Below, in pieces: positions 30,202 to 42,112 of a stretch of 64,000 bases of DNA. The DNA is from Evernia prunastri (lineage: Eukaryota > Ascomycota > Lecanoromycetes > Lecanorales > Parmeliaceae). The DNA lies in assembly GCA_003184365.1 (NCBI GenBank), contig NKYR01000066.1, forward strand, positions 1 to 64,000, read 5' to 3'. Each line of letters starts with the position of its first letter. Positions within the stretch are counted from its first letter, which is position 1. The position numbers and the translations under genes are program-made. The notes under the pieces were generated by a model. That model was not told the DNA's origin, made no database searches, and worked only from the letters and a program-made list of their open reading frames with translations.

Positions 30202-32006
30202 TTACGTTGGGGTCAGCCCTCGTCCGACCAAATCTTGAATTATTTCAGGACCTGACTCTTGAAGCGTCTTTTCGACCATTTTTTCATCCATGCCAACGTG
30301 TTTGACGAGTTCCACAATTTTACCCTGTATCCATTGTTTCTGGTGTACCGGTACACCGGGCGCAGAGTATGCTACCACAAAGGGCTGAAGAAGGATGTAT
30401 TCTCCCTTCGATATCGATGGGGGAACCACCTCTCCAGAAATTGTCTGCTTGGAGGGCTTGCCTGACCTGTCACGGCCAGTAGACTTTCTCACTCGCTTTG
30501 AGGCCATTTTCTCCAGGTAGAACGGGACGCTAGCACATATTCCGTCGACCAACGTCCTGATGACATTCTGCGCTGTCAAAGATGTCGACGGGGCTTTAGT
30601 AACGGCGACATCTCCTGTCCTTGGTACTTCCGATGTCGGGCGGTCAGCGCTGCAATATCGAGCAATCCAGCTCGTACAGCGAAGATCAACCGTTTGAACC
30701 GCTATACTGCCCATGCGAAAATGGTTCATCAAATTAGCAGTCAGTAGATCTGGGTACAAAGCGGTAGATCCATGCCATGTTGGCGCACACACTGATCGGG
30801 CATCTGCCAAAGGCTGCTTGCTTGCATAGGAACTGATGAATGAGAATTCTTCCCACTCTCGCGGTACCGCAAGTCGCCAAGCCATCAGCTTTTGACCCAA
30901 GTTACGGCTTTTTTGGAGAATGTCGTAAACGAGTTGAGAACTTGAACAATCCGGATCTGCTCTGTCGAGTTTACCATGGAGGACAGAAATAGCGAAAGCT
31001 ATATCTCCTAGCCTAGTCGAGAAAGTTGGATATTCGCATCTTGAACGAGCCCGGTTGTCAGCTTCTATTACTTGGTCATTGAAAGAGATAATTCCTGTCC
31101 GGTGCCGGGCAGGAAGCGCTGTCTGCAACAAGTTAGGATGAGGTGTCAAAAGGGTGTCTAATTAGGCATACCAAAGCAACTTTGACGAAAGAGAACAGTT
31201 TCTTGCCCGCGTCGCTGGCAAAGTTTTGCGGACCCCGAAAATTGACTAGCATGACAGCATCGTTTATGTATTTGCTCGGATCTGGCATTGACTTCGTAGT
31301 GGCGGTGATGTTCTTTCGTCCGAAGGTCAGCAACAATATCCGTTGCTACTGAATACGGACACGCATGCAAAGGGCTTGAATACCTTGAATATCAGCAACA
31401 ATAAGACGGTAAAGAGAGCGTCGTCAGCTTTGGCTGTTCGGGTGTCTTGTAGGGCGTATCGAAGCTTTACAAGCGCTTCCCCGTATTTTCGTTGGGCTGC
31501 CCCCGTACGCTGGCTAGATGTAGCAAAGGGTGCACATGTCATCCACGCTATGGCCGATACTGCAGGAATGCACGGAGAGGAAGTACTAGCACCGGCATAA
31601 AGAGACGGTATGAGGGCGGGAAGCGTTTCATGTCCTTCCCTACTGCGTCCTGTGAGGACGCAAAAGCTGGCAAATTGGTTGAGGACAGCTTCATCTGGGT
31701 CAACCGAAAAGTGCCTTAGTATCTGGCTGCACCTTACGTGGTAGCATATCATAAGCCCCATGTAACGTTCTATGCCATGTCTTCGAGCCACGCTGTTCCG
31801 GTCTCGACACGTTATATCCAAATGATCACGACATTTTTGACACACCGTATTCGATTTTCGGCAGTTGAGGCAGCCCGGCTTTTGCTCACCGCACTTATCA
31901 TGGTAGAGAGTTTAGCGTATCTCTTGGATCGTGACGACAGGCTTACCTTGACTCTCCTGCTCCTGCATACTTGGCAGCCTGTGCTTGGTCTTTCACTGTT
32001 ACCCAT
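30202..32006 (-). CDS. Zn2Cys6 fungal transcription factor
   Basis: Four-exon model, 543 residues: 32006-31947, 31893-31384, 31312-31172, 31122-30202. Introns are 53, 71 and 49 nt; the 71-nt one has a TTGCTGACC branch site just before its acceptor. Splicing intron 1 assembles the zinc cluster exactly: CQVCRSRRVKC at the exon 1/2 join, then CLNCRKSNTVC, that is C-x2-C-x6-C-x6-C-x2-C-x6-C at residues 11-38. Such proteins bind CGG-type DNA half-sites in the nucleus. The middle region includes LVNFRGPQNFAS...LFSFVKVAL, typical of the conserved helical region of this class. A basic stretch (KRVRKSTGRDRSGKPSK) lies near the C-terminus. Targets are unknown and no adjacent biosynthetic cluster indicates one. 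Confidence 0.87.
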
Positions 32007-35004
32007 GATGTAGCAAAGAAATCGCAGTGCAAAGATGGATCACAGAGGTAAGTCGCGAGTTCTGATGAGATGAAGACAAGCTTTGTGCCGCTAAACAGCG
32101 TTTAAGTCCTGCGGGTCAAGACAAGCTGGTCAGTGATGCGAAGAAGAACGCAAATCGAAGTTGAAGGTGAACGGCGAATCCCAGATTTATCGTGTTCCTC
32201 ATTCTGAGACTGGAAGCCCACCCCTAGAGACGAGCTTGGCTAGATGCCACTTAGACTTAAAACGTAGGAAAAGCTGAAAAGTCTTTCGTCTTTCGGGAAG
32301 AAAAAGGGCAAATCATCTTCCCAATGCTGTCAAATCCGCGCGGCTGAGCCTTTGCGGGAATGAGGCTGCTTATTAAGAGCTAGATTCAGATAGTAGATAT
32401 CCCTGGAGTCGCATCGGCACGCCCCGAGAAATCGAGGCTGAAGCCGAGAAGTGATCATTCTTGGCAAAAAGGATTAAGTGCGGGCCAATGGAGAGAGTTT
32501 ATACAAATTAGCGGTGAACGACAGTTGACGGAATCAAAAGGCTGGGCAGCAATCCTCCTACGGTACGGCCACTGCATGTCAGCTTTTCAACTAGACGAAG
32601 AAAGGAGCATGTCAAACAGGCTAAATATGCTTACTATGCAAAGTACGGGACATATTTTCATCTCTTGCCATCATCTCTTGCCGGGATATAAAAGATGTAA
32701 GAGATGTCAGTCAGCTCGGTTGCAAAGTGGGTCTGGCTCGTGTTAGTGCGAGCGAATCAATTTTTAAGGTCAAGCAGATAATCGCGGAAGCGCTAAACCG
32801 AGTGGAATACCTTCCCACGGCTGAGAGTCCCGACAGTGCCGGAGCTCTTATTAAAGTAAGGTAGCGTAAGCAATTAGTGTGGTTTCGCCAAGTACTCTAT
32901 GGGTCGCCTAATTTATTTCATTCTTTCTTCAAAGAATTGAGGTGGTGTGGTGGTGATAAGCTGTGCCTTCCTCGTTTACTACACCGCATGCCCCATCTAA
33001 GTATGCGGTATTATGGAATGGACCTTGGCCATGACAACAATATTCCAAATCAATGGCCCGTCTGGACTCTGCTGGCTCACTAATTGGGAGACGGACATAG
33101 GTTTCCTATGAGTCAGCTCTCGCACCTTGGACCCACCAGATCCCTTTCGCTTACTTCTGTCCACGGCATTCAGAATATCACGTCGTTTTCCGATGATCGT
33201 CGCAAGACTTGACTGAAGCCACGAGCACCAAAGCTGAGAAAATGCAGGATTCGAATCCACCTGTCTAGACCGGAGATCTACTCAATTCCAAGATAGCCAC
33301 ATGGTTCTGCCACCGAGGATTTGGACCGATTAAGAGGCATGTAGGAATCCTTGTGCAGAACTTACGATTCGCGAACATCGATCAGAAACGACATAGCAGA
33401 ACCAGAATGCAGGAAAGCTCTCTTGCCTCGAATTAGCGATGCGGGAGCGTCTTGCTACCCAACGCGGAATCATGGTCAGCCCACCATAATGATCCTAGGG
33501 TGCGAACTCCCATTCGCTTGATTTTTCAATTCTGAAACATCAGGGAAACTGCTGACGTTGATGAAGTTGTTCTCAATCCGTTATGATCGAGTGACTCAGG
33601 CGAACACAAAGAAATGAGCCTTAGTAGTCGATGCGGGAGGCCCCATCGACTTGCGCCTTAGTGTTACTCTCAAAAACGCTATCAAAGAAACAGTCGATGG
33701 TGTAAGACTACTGAGCGTACCGGGCAGTATTGACAGCGAGCTCCCTTATGTATTTGCATTTGGGTGTGTTGGCTATGAACCTGTTCATTTCATGTGCGCG
33801 GCACAGTCTTGCCGCAGCAATGATGATAATTGCAGTGTGAATCGGTACGAAAACGGGTACAGCCAGATAGACTGGAATTCCACGAGCCCAACGGGACTGG
33901 TAGGGGAAGCGGCAAGTCTTTGGGGTGCGGACTTGTAGGCTAAGAGAAGGGGCAGCAGGGTGGTCTTGGAGGCTGTCTTGAGACGCTGAGGGATTTTGAC
34001 TGTGGATCCCTGAGGAAAGTAGACTTTGCGGAAACATCCGTTCCATTGATGCAGATTCCTTGCAAACTATGAGCGCACAAGTCGTGCACCACCTCTGTAC
34101 GTACCATTCTCGTCCTGTTTTCTCCTTCTCCCGTATCAGTAACTCACTCGTTTCCAAGCATACGAAAGTCATGCGATACAACGCAGATAGCATTACACCC
34201 AAAACCGTGACAGTGAGACTGTATGTTAGTAGCTATCATCCAAGCTCGGTATTCGATTGAGCCAGCCCAGAGGCAAAGAGCGCCCTGCATATGTCGTATC
34301 TATTGCCGTGCAGATATGCAGGGTCCATAGTGGGGCGATGTCGGTAATTGATCTGGCATAACCTTGGAGCCATGAGATTATGTGGCCACGGTATCTGGAA
34401 ATCCAGTCCTGGCGGTGGGATTCGTAGTCACAGTGTGGCAATGCTTTTTCTTCTTCCGTTATTATTCCTTCAGCAATAGGAAACTTATGTCCCACCCCCT
34501 CGCAACTGTTTTCTTGCCTTATAGTACGCCGGAGCTAAGCCGCTTGAAACGCGGGATTCTCCTGTTGCTGGGGTCCTGCACATTTTGTTCTAGGCCTTTC
34601 TAGCTCCGGTATTGAGGTAACTGCAAACAACCATACACCTCTACAGCTATTTCGGTGCACGCATGCAGATATGATACAGTGAACCAGGTTTTACCATCGC
34701 GCATTCGTCCCGAAACCCAGGTCCAGAAATTTTGCTTTTTCCCTCCAGTATTGACCAAGGCTTGACAACCCGCAAAGAGACGCCTAAGATAGACGCGGGT
34801 GGGTGAGACGCCCTGGTGAGACAATTTACTGTTTGAATTTCAAGTACAAAAGCATTTTTGGTAATTTGGTGGGACTAATAGGTGAGAGATCTTCAGTACG
34901 AAGTGGTTCGTGAAGCTGACTCTTCTATCATTTATTTCGTCACATAGAGATGAAAACACATTTGAGTACACATTGTTCGTATATATGTCAGTTCTAAAAA
35001 ATGA
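32007..35004. other. 3-kb gene-poor region with weak exon-like signals
   Basis: Mostly closed in all frames. On the minus strand, 33708-34202 (including PVYLAVPVFVPIHTAIIIIA, a membrane-helix-like run) lies downstream of a good branch/acceptor (CTACTAACATACAG near 34210-34225) and of an open stretch 34226-34495. This hints at a small multi-exon membrane protein or its remains. No family is recognised and no start ATG is convincing. Nothing supported elsewhere. Confidence 0.3.
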
Positions 35005-35745
35005 TCACAAGAATATCACCCACTCACAGACCTTGCCATTGATGTTGATGCGGCAATCCACTCCTCTCCTAGTCAACTTAGCGGAACACTTTCCAGAAGG
35101 GTTCCTGTCTTCTAGCCCTCGCGCCGATCTCCCAGCCGGTTTCAGGTCCGTCAGCCATCGTTCCATATCGTGAGCGTGTGGTGTGTCGTCCTCGGAAAAG
35201 CCATCTGACGACTTCAAAGATCCCAGTGACGAAGTCGGAGATAAGTAGCGAGGGTTATTGGGAGAGTAGGCTAAGGACGAATTGGAAACGAGCCCAGAGG
35301 AGCATGAGAAACGCTGGCAAGACGAGTTCGAGTCTCTGTCATCGAGTAGCATTGGATCATTGGCCGCTAGGGTATGGATACGTCCCAGCTTGTTTTTGGA
35401 GTCTAGTAGATCCTCAATTTTAGTGAGCTGCGAATCGAACGCATTTTGCTTGGCAAACGGCTGGATTGGGTTCTCTTTTGCAGAAAGCGAACCTTGAGCG
35501 GGATTGAGTTGGGGACCGCATAATATACTCTTGTTTTGAGTTAGGCTTGGTCTTTTGCTGGCTGGTACGCAACGGTCCAATGAGTTTCGGGGTGGTCGTG
35601 GCGTGACGAGGAGCGTGCTGAGCCGTCCGCAGTTGAAGCAGATGTCGCCCGGCATGACGGTAGAGCAGGAGCAGCATTGAGAATCACGGTGGAGGTGATG
35701 GTAGACGATGAGTGGTTCAGGCGAGTGGCGAGCGCTACGGGGCAT
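35005..35745 (-). CDS. Hypothetical protein with small Cys cluster
   Basis: 246 residues, single exon, ATG at 35745. Near the N-terminus lies QCCSCSTVMPGDICFNCGR, a CxC...CxxC arrangement that could bind one zinc. The rest is Ser/Pro/Asn-rich and probably disordered up to a conserved-looking end, DMERWLTDLKPAGRSARGL ... INGKVCEWVIFL. The family is not recognised. An intact frame, clear start and biased composition support a real gene. Role unknown. Confidence 0.55.
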   Translation of the reverse strand: MPRSARHSPEPLIVYHHLHRDSQCCSCSTVMPGDICFNCGRLSTLLVTPRPPRNSLDRCVPASKRPSLTQNKSILCGPQLNPAQGSLSAKENPIQPFAKQNAFDSQLTKIEDLLDSKNKLGRIHTLAANDPMLLDDRDSNSSCQRFSCSSGLVSNSSLAYSPNNPRYLSPTSSLGSLKSSDGFSEDDTPHAHDMERWLTDLKPAGRSARGLEDRNPSGKCSAKLTRRGVDCRININGKVCEWVIFL

Positions 35746-36241
35746 TTTGGCGAGTGTTGCTGGAGTTGTTGCTTTTTGGTAGACTGTGGTTGTTCGAGAT
35801 ATCGGAGGGTTTATTGCTAGGTTTTATATAGGTACGGCAACGATGTTGGTATTTACTAATGAGTCAACCTGGTATTGGGAAAGGGTTGTACTTATGGGCA
35901 TCAGTGATGCGTACATTGTTTTTTTTTCCCGTTGACTGTTCATTCTCATGTCAAGACAATAGGTCTTATGTCTAGTACTTTGTTTCGGAAGACAAGGGCA
36001 TTGACCGGAGATTTGGAAAAGTAAAAGGACACTGTCTGCCAAAATCCTTATTCCAACAATGAAACAATATCTTTCATCTCTCACATGGGAGCAGAGTAAG
36101 ATGAGATAAAGAGCTTGAGGAAAACAATGTCTTTCACGAATCAAACAGCGTACAAAGAGCTGGACAAGGCAGCTGCGCAACACCAGTGATGTTGACAAAG
36201 GAGAACCTTCCAGCAAACCCTAGCCATAAAGCTTCCGAGAC
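35746..36241. other. Divergent intergenic region
   Basis: Promoter-side region shared by the minus-strand Cys-cluster gene and the plus-strand 158-residue gene. No specific element recognised. Confidence 0.4.
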
Positions 36242-36718
36242 ATGTCTCATCATAAAGGCAGCACCGGCATCGGGTTTCCTTCTTCTAGCCATTCACCTAC
36301 CTCAAACCCCCGTCTCACATCTTCGCCTTCTTCCCCAACCGAAACAGACTCAGAACACCCTTACCCGGAAAACATGGGCTGCACACCATCCAAACCGACC
36401 AGAGCCCACTCCAGAAAGTCCGAGAACCCCTTCCCAAGCTATGCGGGTCCCGGAGAATTCCGTGCGAGCGTCATCTCTGAGCGCAGGCCTCATGGTCAAG
36501 CACCTCAGACATATGAGCCCTACCGGGAGCCGGAGCATAAGCCCCACCGTAAAGTAGCTCAGATGTATCAAACGTACCAGGAGTTGGATCAGCAGCGGGG
36601 TCTCAGCGAGGGAAGACGCTACTCATGGGAGGGACATCCGTCGGAGAAGGTGTTCACGACGTTCGACCAGTTGGCGGAGCGCGGGATCATTCCCAAGAGT
36701 GCGTTGAAGAAGAAGTAA
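36242..36718 (+). CDS. Hypothetical basic disordered protein with internal N-myristoylation-type start
   Basis: 158 residues from the ATG at 36242. The N-terminal 44 residues are Ser/Pro/Thr-rich. An in-frame ATG at 36374 begins MGCTPSKPTRAHSRK, which fits an N-myristoylation site with an adjacent palmitoylatable Cys and a basic stretch, so initiation there would give a 114-residue membrane-tethered form. The C-terminal half has two YxPYRE/YQTYQE-like segments and ends FDQLAERGIIPKSALKKK. No family recognised. Which start is used cannot be decided from sequence. Confidence 0.5.
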   Translation: MSHHKGSTGIGFPSSSHSPTSNPRLTSSPSSPTETDSEHPYPENMGCTPSKPTRAHSRKSENPFPSYAGPGEFRASVISERRPHGQAPQTYEPYREPEHKPHRKVAQMYQTYQELDQQRGLSEGRRYSWEGHPSEKVFTTFDQLAERGIIPKSALKKK

Positions 36719-37242
36719 GCTCTAGAGTTATTGACAAAGGTCTTTTTTCGGTTTCAGGGAGGATTAATTTGGCGTTCCGTTAGGTTGAAATGTTGCTACA
36801 AAAATGATTCCAATGACAGTGCTCATGAGTAACAAATATGCAAAGCCGATCTTCCATTCTTGTAAAAGTGCACAACATATGCGTGTGGGGCTCATACAGC
36901 TGCAACTCATAGTCCCCTTTGATCTTGTTTCCTTCGCATGCAAGCAAAGCGGCATTAGAGACATTCTCGGAAGATACAGAGATGCCCACCCCGTACCCTG
37001 CGCTGTCAATGGCCGCACATTAGAATTGAATTAGTAAATCTAATCATAGGCTGAGAGCTATTAGTAAAAAGGTGGAGTTGAAAGTGACTTTGAACATTAA
37101 GGTTTACATATTGCATTATTACCTAGAGACAAGCAAAAGTTCCCCTTAGCGAGACTGTTCCCGAGATAACACTAGCGAGAAGGAAAACAAAAGACTCACA
37201 CCATCTGTCCCCCAAACTGATTATCTGCCCTCCTCAGACCCC
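36719..37242. other. Intergenic, no supported gene
   Basis: Convergent 3' flanks of the 158-residue gene and the acidic protein on the minus strand. Short frames only. Confidence 0.4.
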
Positions 37243-37794
37243 CTACTCCTGCCCAGCATAATTCTTCCTCGCCCCCTTTCTGACCGGTCTCTTAGGCACA
37301 AAGTCTCCATCGCTATCATCATCCATACTCCCCTCAACCTTGTAACCCTGCGCTTCAGCGAATTCCTCCGAGTCTTCAAGTTCTGCCAGCAGTTTCTTCA
37401 TCTTGCGGTTAGGAGCCTTGCCCTTGCCGGCAGAAAGATTTGCGCGCCGAACATTCCATTCCTTTCTCCGCTGCTCTCGAAGACGCGCCTCTTTGGCCTG
37501 TTCGTAGCGCCAAGTCGGGCCCTTTTTCGCAATATTTTGGCTTGTCGGGAGCGTAGAGGGACCGTTTTGCGTGACTGGAGTGGCGGTTGTGGCGGACAAG
37601 ATGCTTGACGAATGGCTATGAGAAGAATCGTCATCAGGACAGTCCTCAGATTCGTCCGCGGACTCTTCGTCAGATTCGACGTCTTTGGAAATGATAGGCA
37701 ATCTATTTCGCTTTGTAGTTCTCTTTCTCGTCAATATTGGCTCATCGTCATCATCAGAGTCGTCATTTTTCGCATCAGAAGCCAAACCTTCTGC
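37243..37794 (-). other. In-frame extension downstream of a TAG stop
   Basis: Directly after the TAG at 37797-37795 the same frame stays open for 183 codons to a stop at 37243. It encodes a highly charged, nuclear-type sequence (NDDSDDDDEPILTRKRTTKR; later WRYEQAKEARLREQRRKEW; later GDFVPKRPVRKGARKN). The frame has no ATG in its first half, so it is unlikely to be a separate gene. It is either the rest of the upstream gene behind a nonsense or sequencing error, or a readthrough extension. Confidence 0.6.
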
Positions 37795-38913
37795 CTAAGC
37801 GGTTCTAGTTCGCTTTGCTGACGGCTCGGATCTAGACTCGTCGGTATCGATTCCACGCTTTTTAGTTGCATTCAATGCTGGAACCTCGGCATTTGACGCC
37901 TCGTCGTCAGTATCTTGAGGAATAAGACTATTCGTATGATTTGTAGGCAGCTGTTGAGGACGCAGCTCTGTGCTTGCGTACAGAGTTGAAGATGGATCGA
38001 TCGAAAGAATCTCGGTACTTGATGGCAGGCTTTGCGAGCAATTGTAACCAGCTTGAGCACTGTTTGGCAGTGACTGAATGCTAGACGTAGGTGGGGTGAA
38101 GAGTTCGTGAGCCGGAAAGTAAAGCACTGGCGCTGGGTTCGGACCTTTAAGATTTTGGATAAGTTGCGAAGCGTAGTTCATATTGAGGTGCTGTTGAAGT
38201 TGTGAAGAGACCGGTGCCCACTTCGAAGGCTCTTGCTGAATTTTCAGTGTTGAAGGAGCCCAGCTTGCAGCTTCTTGCACAACCTGTGGTGAAGTAGGTG
38301 ACTGTTGATTAGATGACGTCTGCATAGGAATCGGTACCCAGCTTGAAGAAGAGCGTGATACTTCAATGGCGGCTGGGTCGACACCTTGACTGCAATGCGC
38401 CTGTTCGAAGACAGCAAAGTCGTCAAGACAGTCAATTTCAAGGGCTTTCTGAAATATGTCAGTCATGACTGAATCCAAGTTTTGGGAAAAGGTGTCACCA
38501 AGCGCAGCACTGCCGTCGATAAAGTTCTCAAGGGCGCTGGAGGCTTCTGGACCTAGCTTCAGGGTAGAGAAGTCTTCACTCAAGATGGGGACTGTAGGAG
38601 GGATCTGGAAAGCGCGAGAGCTGTCAGATTTTTCTGACACTGCTTTAGCGACATTAAATCCATCGCCCAAAGCATTGCTGCTGTCGGGAAGCTGGAAAAT
38701 GCTGACGAACTCTGTATCAAGCGCGTCAACAAAACCAGCATTGGGGTTGGCACTACTCACGCTCTGGTGGGGCTCAGCCGCTAAAGTCTCCAAGGACGAT
38801 TCATTCTCTCGGTCAGGGACTTCGACATTGAAGTCGAAGTTGAAGTCGAAGTTGGCAAAGTCCGAGAGGGTGAAGGGCGTCTCAGAGGCCTGGACAGCAT
38901 TGTTGGAAATCAT
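37795..38913 (-). CDS. Hypothetical acidic nuclear protein, ending at an in-frame TAG
   Basis: 372 residues from the ATG at 38913. Acidic, Ser/Gln/Pro-rich and likely disordered, with a Phe/Asp-rich N-terminus (FANFDFNFDFNVEVPD) like an activation domain and a basic C-terminal stretch (KKRGIDTDESRSEPSAKRTR) like a nuclear localisation signal. The frame stops at TAG 37797-37795 and continues without interruption downstream, so the true product may be about 556 residues. No good GT donor was found that would splice out the TAG. No enzyme or DNA-binding domain recognised. Confidence 0.6.
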   Translation of the reverse strand: MISNNAVQASETPFTLSDFANFDFNFDFNVEVPDRENESSLETLAAEPHQSVSSANPNAGFVDALDTEFVSIFQLPDSSNALGDGFNVAKAVSEKSDSSRAFQIPPTVPILSEDFSTLKLGPEASSALENFIDGSAALGDTFSQNLDSVMTDIFQKALEIDCLDDFAVFEQAHCSQGVDPAAIEVSRSSSSWVPIPMQTSSNQQSPTSPQVVQEAASWAPSTLKIQQEPSKWAPVSSQLQQHLNMNYASQLIQNLKGPNPAPVLYFPAHELFTPPTSSIQSLPNSAQAGYNCSQSLPSSTEILSIDPSSTLYASTELRPQQLPTNHTNSLIPQDTDDEASNAEVPALNATKKRGIDTDESRSEPSAKRTRTA

Positions 38914-39344
38914 CGTGCTTCGTGTGGCTGCTTGGAAGGTGATGTGGGTAAAGGCTAATATGAGGGATGCGACAGGAGCTATTTGTACGCAGCGGATGGA
39001 AACTCTTGAAAGGCTATTGTCCTCCTCTCGTAGATTGTACCTCCTTTATGAGTCAGAGCGGGCAAAGACAGTGTAGAACTCATGAAAGCCTATTGTCACT
39101 ATTCAACAATTGTATCCTCTTTGTTTGTACTGAATGAAGGGAAACGATAGCACAAATCACATTATCTCGCGGAACGAATCCCTACTAGAGGTGATCAAAC
39201 GAGACAGTATCGATCATGATCCATGGCTCAGCAATGGCAACGTCCCCAACAGCGCGTCCACAAGACATGTCATCGTCCCTTGTAGTCGTGGAATGTCGAG
39301 GTAATCCCCTCCTCATTTGTTACAATAGTGTGGGCACCTAGCCC
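38914..39344. other. Intergenic spacer
   Basis: Upstream flank of the acidic protein and 3' flank of the zinc-finger gene. Nothing recognised. Confidence 0.4.
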
Positions 39345-40679
39345 TCAATCTTTCATTTTATCGTCCTCGTCGAGATCTTCTGTTGTACTTGACGGGTACC
39401 ATGCCGCTGGAGTGGGCGAGAAGTATGATCGCCGATCCATGAAACTGTCCAGGCCATCGTCTTGGAGCCCTTCTGGATGCGTGGGCTTTGGGGTTTGGGA
39501 CCCGGAAGACCTTGAGCTCTGGGGCTGGGAGAGCCGGGTTGGGGGCTCGGTGGGCGAAGTATCGATCCCGACTGGCCACCCTTCGAAGGGTATAGTGGCT
39601 CTCATATCCGCGATATCATGTTCTGCTGCTGACCCAGGTATACCAATATTCCATCTGTTTACGTGGGGAGTCGGAGTAGAGCGGGGACTTTTCGCTGTCT
39701 GCCATTCTGGTGTTTGAGACCCGCTAAATGGCTTGACGAAGATACGGGGGTCGTCGCGACTGATTGACCTCGATCGATATTCAGACTGTTGAGCTTCAAT
39801 GCTCTCGTACGCGACACTTTATTGGTCAGCAGCTCTTCATAGCACAAGATCGCTCGGGAATTTACTCGGCTCCAAACACAAAGTCAGACTTGATCAATTG
39901 ACCATCATGACCTGTTACACCATCATGCACACCTTGTATGGGGGTACTGGCTCTAATAATCGCAAGTAGCCGCACAATATTGCTTGAGTTGCAGTTGGAC
40001 ATACGGGGTATCGTTCATCTCATCCTCTGTATCCATGCTGGAAGTCTCCCGACTCCCTTGGCGACGGCGCTGAATGGCTGCTTCATGCTGGGCCATGCTA
40101 GGATGGTCCGTGTAGCGAAGAGCGTCTGGATTCCCACATTTGGCAACGCAGTCAGGGAAATGATCCTTGACAGACTTTGGCCTTGTGAAATTGGAACCAC
40201 AACGTGGACAATAATAGTTGCCTTTGCCGGGGTTAGACCTTTTCACTGGGTCTGCTTTCTCTGGAGAAATAACCCCACAAACGTCTGTGTAGTCGTCACT
40301 CCGAGCATGCGCATGCCATTTCTTGGTCGTCTCAGAACATCTCTCAAGTTTGCCTGTTATGTGTGTACGGTTCGCATTGTTGGAGCGAATGGGGAGCACT
40401 AAGGTAGAACTCTGATTTGTGGAAATGGCTGGTTGCACCGGTGTCTGCATAGGTGGAACACTAGCGCCGAGCGGCGAATATGACTGCAAATGACCATCAT
40501 ATACTCTCCTCAGAGTATAGTGGGCTAATTCATAGCCATCTGGGAGGAGAATTTCGTGTATGGAATACTCAGTGTCTTCCGTTCCGAAGCGGTTCTGTAC
40601 AACGCTCACTATCAGTTCTTGCTCAGAAACATCGACCCTTTCTGCTAACACTTACTCCTTGATTATACATGTTGGCCAT
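39345..40679 (-). CDS. C2H2-like zinc-finger protein
   Basis: Four-exon model, 390 residues: 40679-40656, 40594-40005, 39952-39866, 39816-39345. Introns of 61, 52 and 49 nt have good signals (GTAAGT; GTATGT; GTAAAT with GCTGACC before the last acceptor), and the phases fit. The finger region reads YYCPRCGSNFTRPKSVKDHF then PDCVAKCGNPDALRYTDH. The same shape (CxxC...F.R..VK.HF..C...GNP..L) occurs in many ascomycete zinc-finger proteins. Residues 16-75 (NRFGTEDTEYSIHEILLPDG) form a short upstream conserved block. The C-terminal 150 residues are Ser/Pro-rich and disordered. A nuclear DNA- or protein-binding role is likely; targets are unknown. Confidence 0.75.
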
Positions 40680-42112
40680 CTTCAAGTTCTAGACTATCAG
40701 TCTTTGATGCTGTATTGATTCAGCTTTGTGCGATGTAGAGTCGATCTGATGTTACTCTTGTCGCGTGCTGTGACGTGTAGACCAGTAAGGTAACTTTGTT
40801 GTGTATTTACCCCCCGGAATAAGACAGCACTTCGGGCCGACATAACTCCGACTGACCGATTTGTCCTTCCTTCACTTTAATTTTCATCTCTGCTAGAGAT
40901 ATTGTAGTCAGAGGCAGGCATGGTACTGCTTCTCAGAAGGGATGCTTCAATCATGTAGCCACCACCGGTTTCATTCAAAGTCTCTTCCAAGGGCCACATT
41001 TCCAGTCCGGATTGATCAACTCAATAAGCTTCACAGACCAATGAGCCTAGTAAGCTCTTGAACCAAATATCCAAACATTTCTTTGGTGTCAGTGCTGCAT
41101 TGACGATTACGCAACCTGAAAACTCAATACACTCGCAAAGATGGTCTCCTATAAGCGACCAGGTTTGCCCCGATTATCTTAGATGAACACATTTCCTGCT
41201 TTGCTCTTCAAACCCCTAGCTTCACCCGTACAAGTCTTGGCGTACAGGTACCAACAAGGGATGTTTACTTGCGTTCGTCCTCTCCTGCTCCTCCTCTCTA
41301 TACTTATCTTTAGCGTCAGCTCAATCGCTTTTCCCCAGAAATCACGAGCTCGTCTCCAGAGATGTTTGAGAACTACCGCAGGCTCGGGAGCAGCCTCGTT
41401 TGCAGAGTTCCGATCTACCAAAAATGCCTCTTCGCAATCTACCAGCCTACCATACGGCAATTGAAGAAGAGAGCCTGCTGACCCAAGGTCCAGTCGCAGA
41501 TCCGTATCAACTACCATTGACCAAGATCCATCAAAGCTGTAGAGTTGGGCGTAGAACTTGGTGCCGGAATGGTGGTCTTCAAAATGTCATGGGCCAGGGT
41601 GGAGATCGCGGCTTGGTGGTTGAATAGGAGATGTCTGAGAGCATCATAGGTTCAGACAGCTACATTGGGGTTGAACGAGTTGGGGGAATCATGGCTTATT
41701 CAGATGAGCTTGGTGGTGTCGGAGGAAACGATGCGACATTAGTGTCATATGTACTCAGCAAGTTTACTTATGGGATGGATCAAGGCCGTAGGAAGAGTCA
41801 GTGGCAGCAACATGTTTCCTTTTTGGAATGAACGAAGGATTTGCTTTATGTTGCATCTTAGGACAGGGTATCATACGGACGCGATAATCACCTTGAAACG
41901 AGGACTCAACCTAAGGTTACGAGGAGCCGAGATCCGACGTGTTGACATCATAGCGCGCCAAATGCCTGTGGTTCCTTTACAGTATCATGCCTCTACCATA
42001 ATCTACAGCCTCCACTGATTTACTTGTTTACACTGGATCTCCCTAAGCTGCGGCCTCTACCCGGATACATTCAACCCACTTCAACAAACGTGTCTTTTCC
42101 ACTTGACGAGCC
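40680..42112. other. Intergenic, no supported gene
   Basis: Divergent promoters of the zinc-finger gene (minus) and the MFS gene (plus). Frames at 41179-41517 and 41183-41464 oppose each other and neither shows a domain. Confidence 0.4.

Noticed and set aside
33230..33340. Possible tRNA on the minus strand (ggattcgaatcc word)
   Set aside because: The bases around the T-loop-like word do not pair as a T-arm, and no matching acceptor or anticodon arms were found.
37243..37785. Independent 180-residue gene
   Set aside because: The apparent start is TTG in the same frame directly after a TAG; better explained as continuation of the upstream frame.
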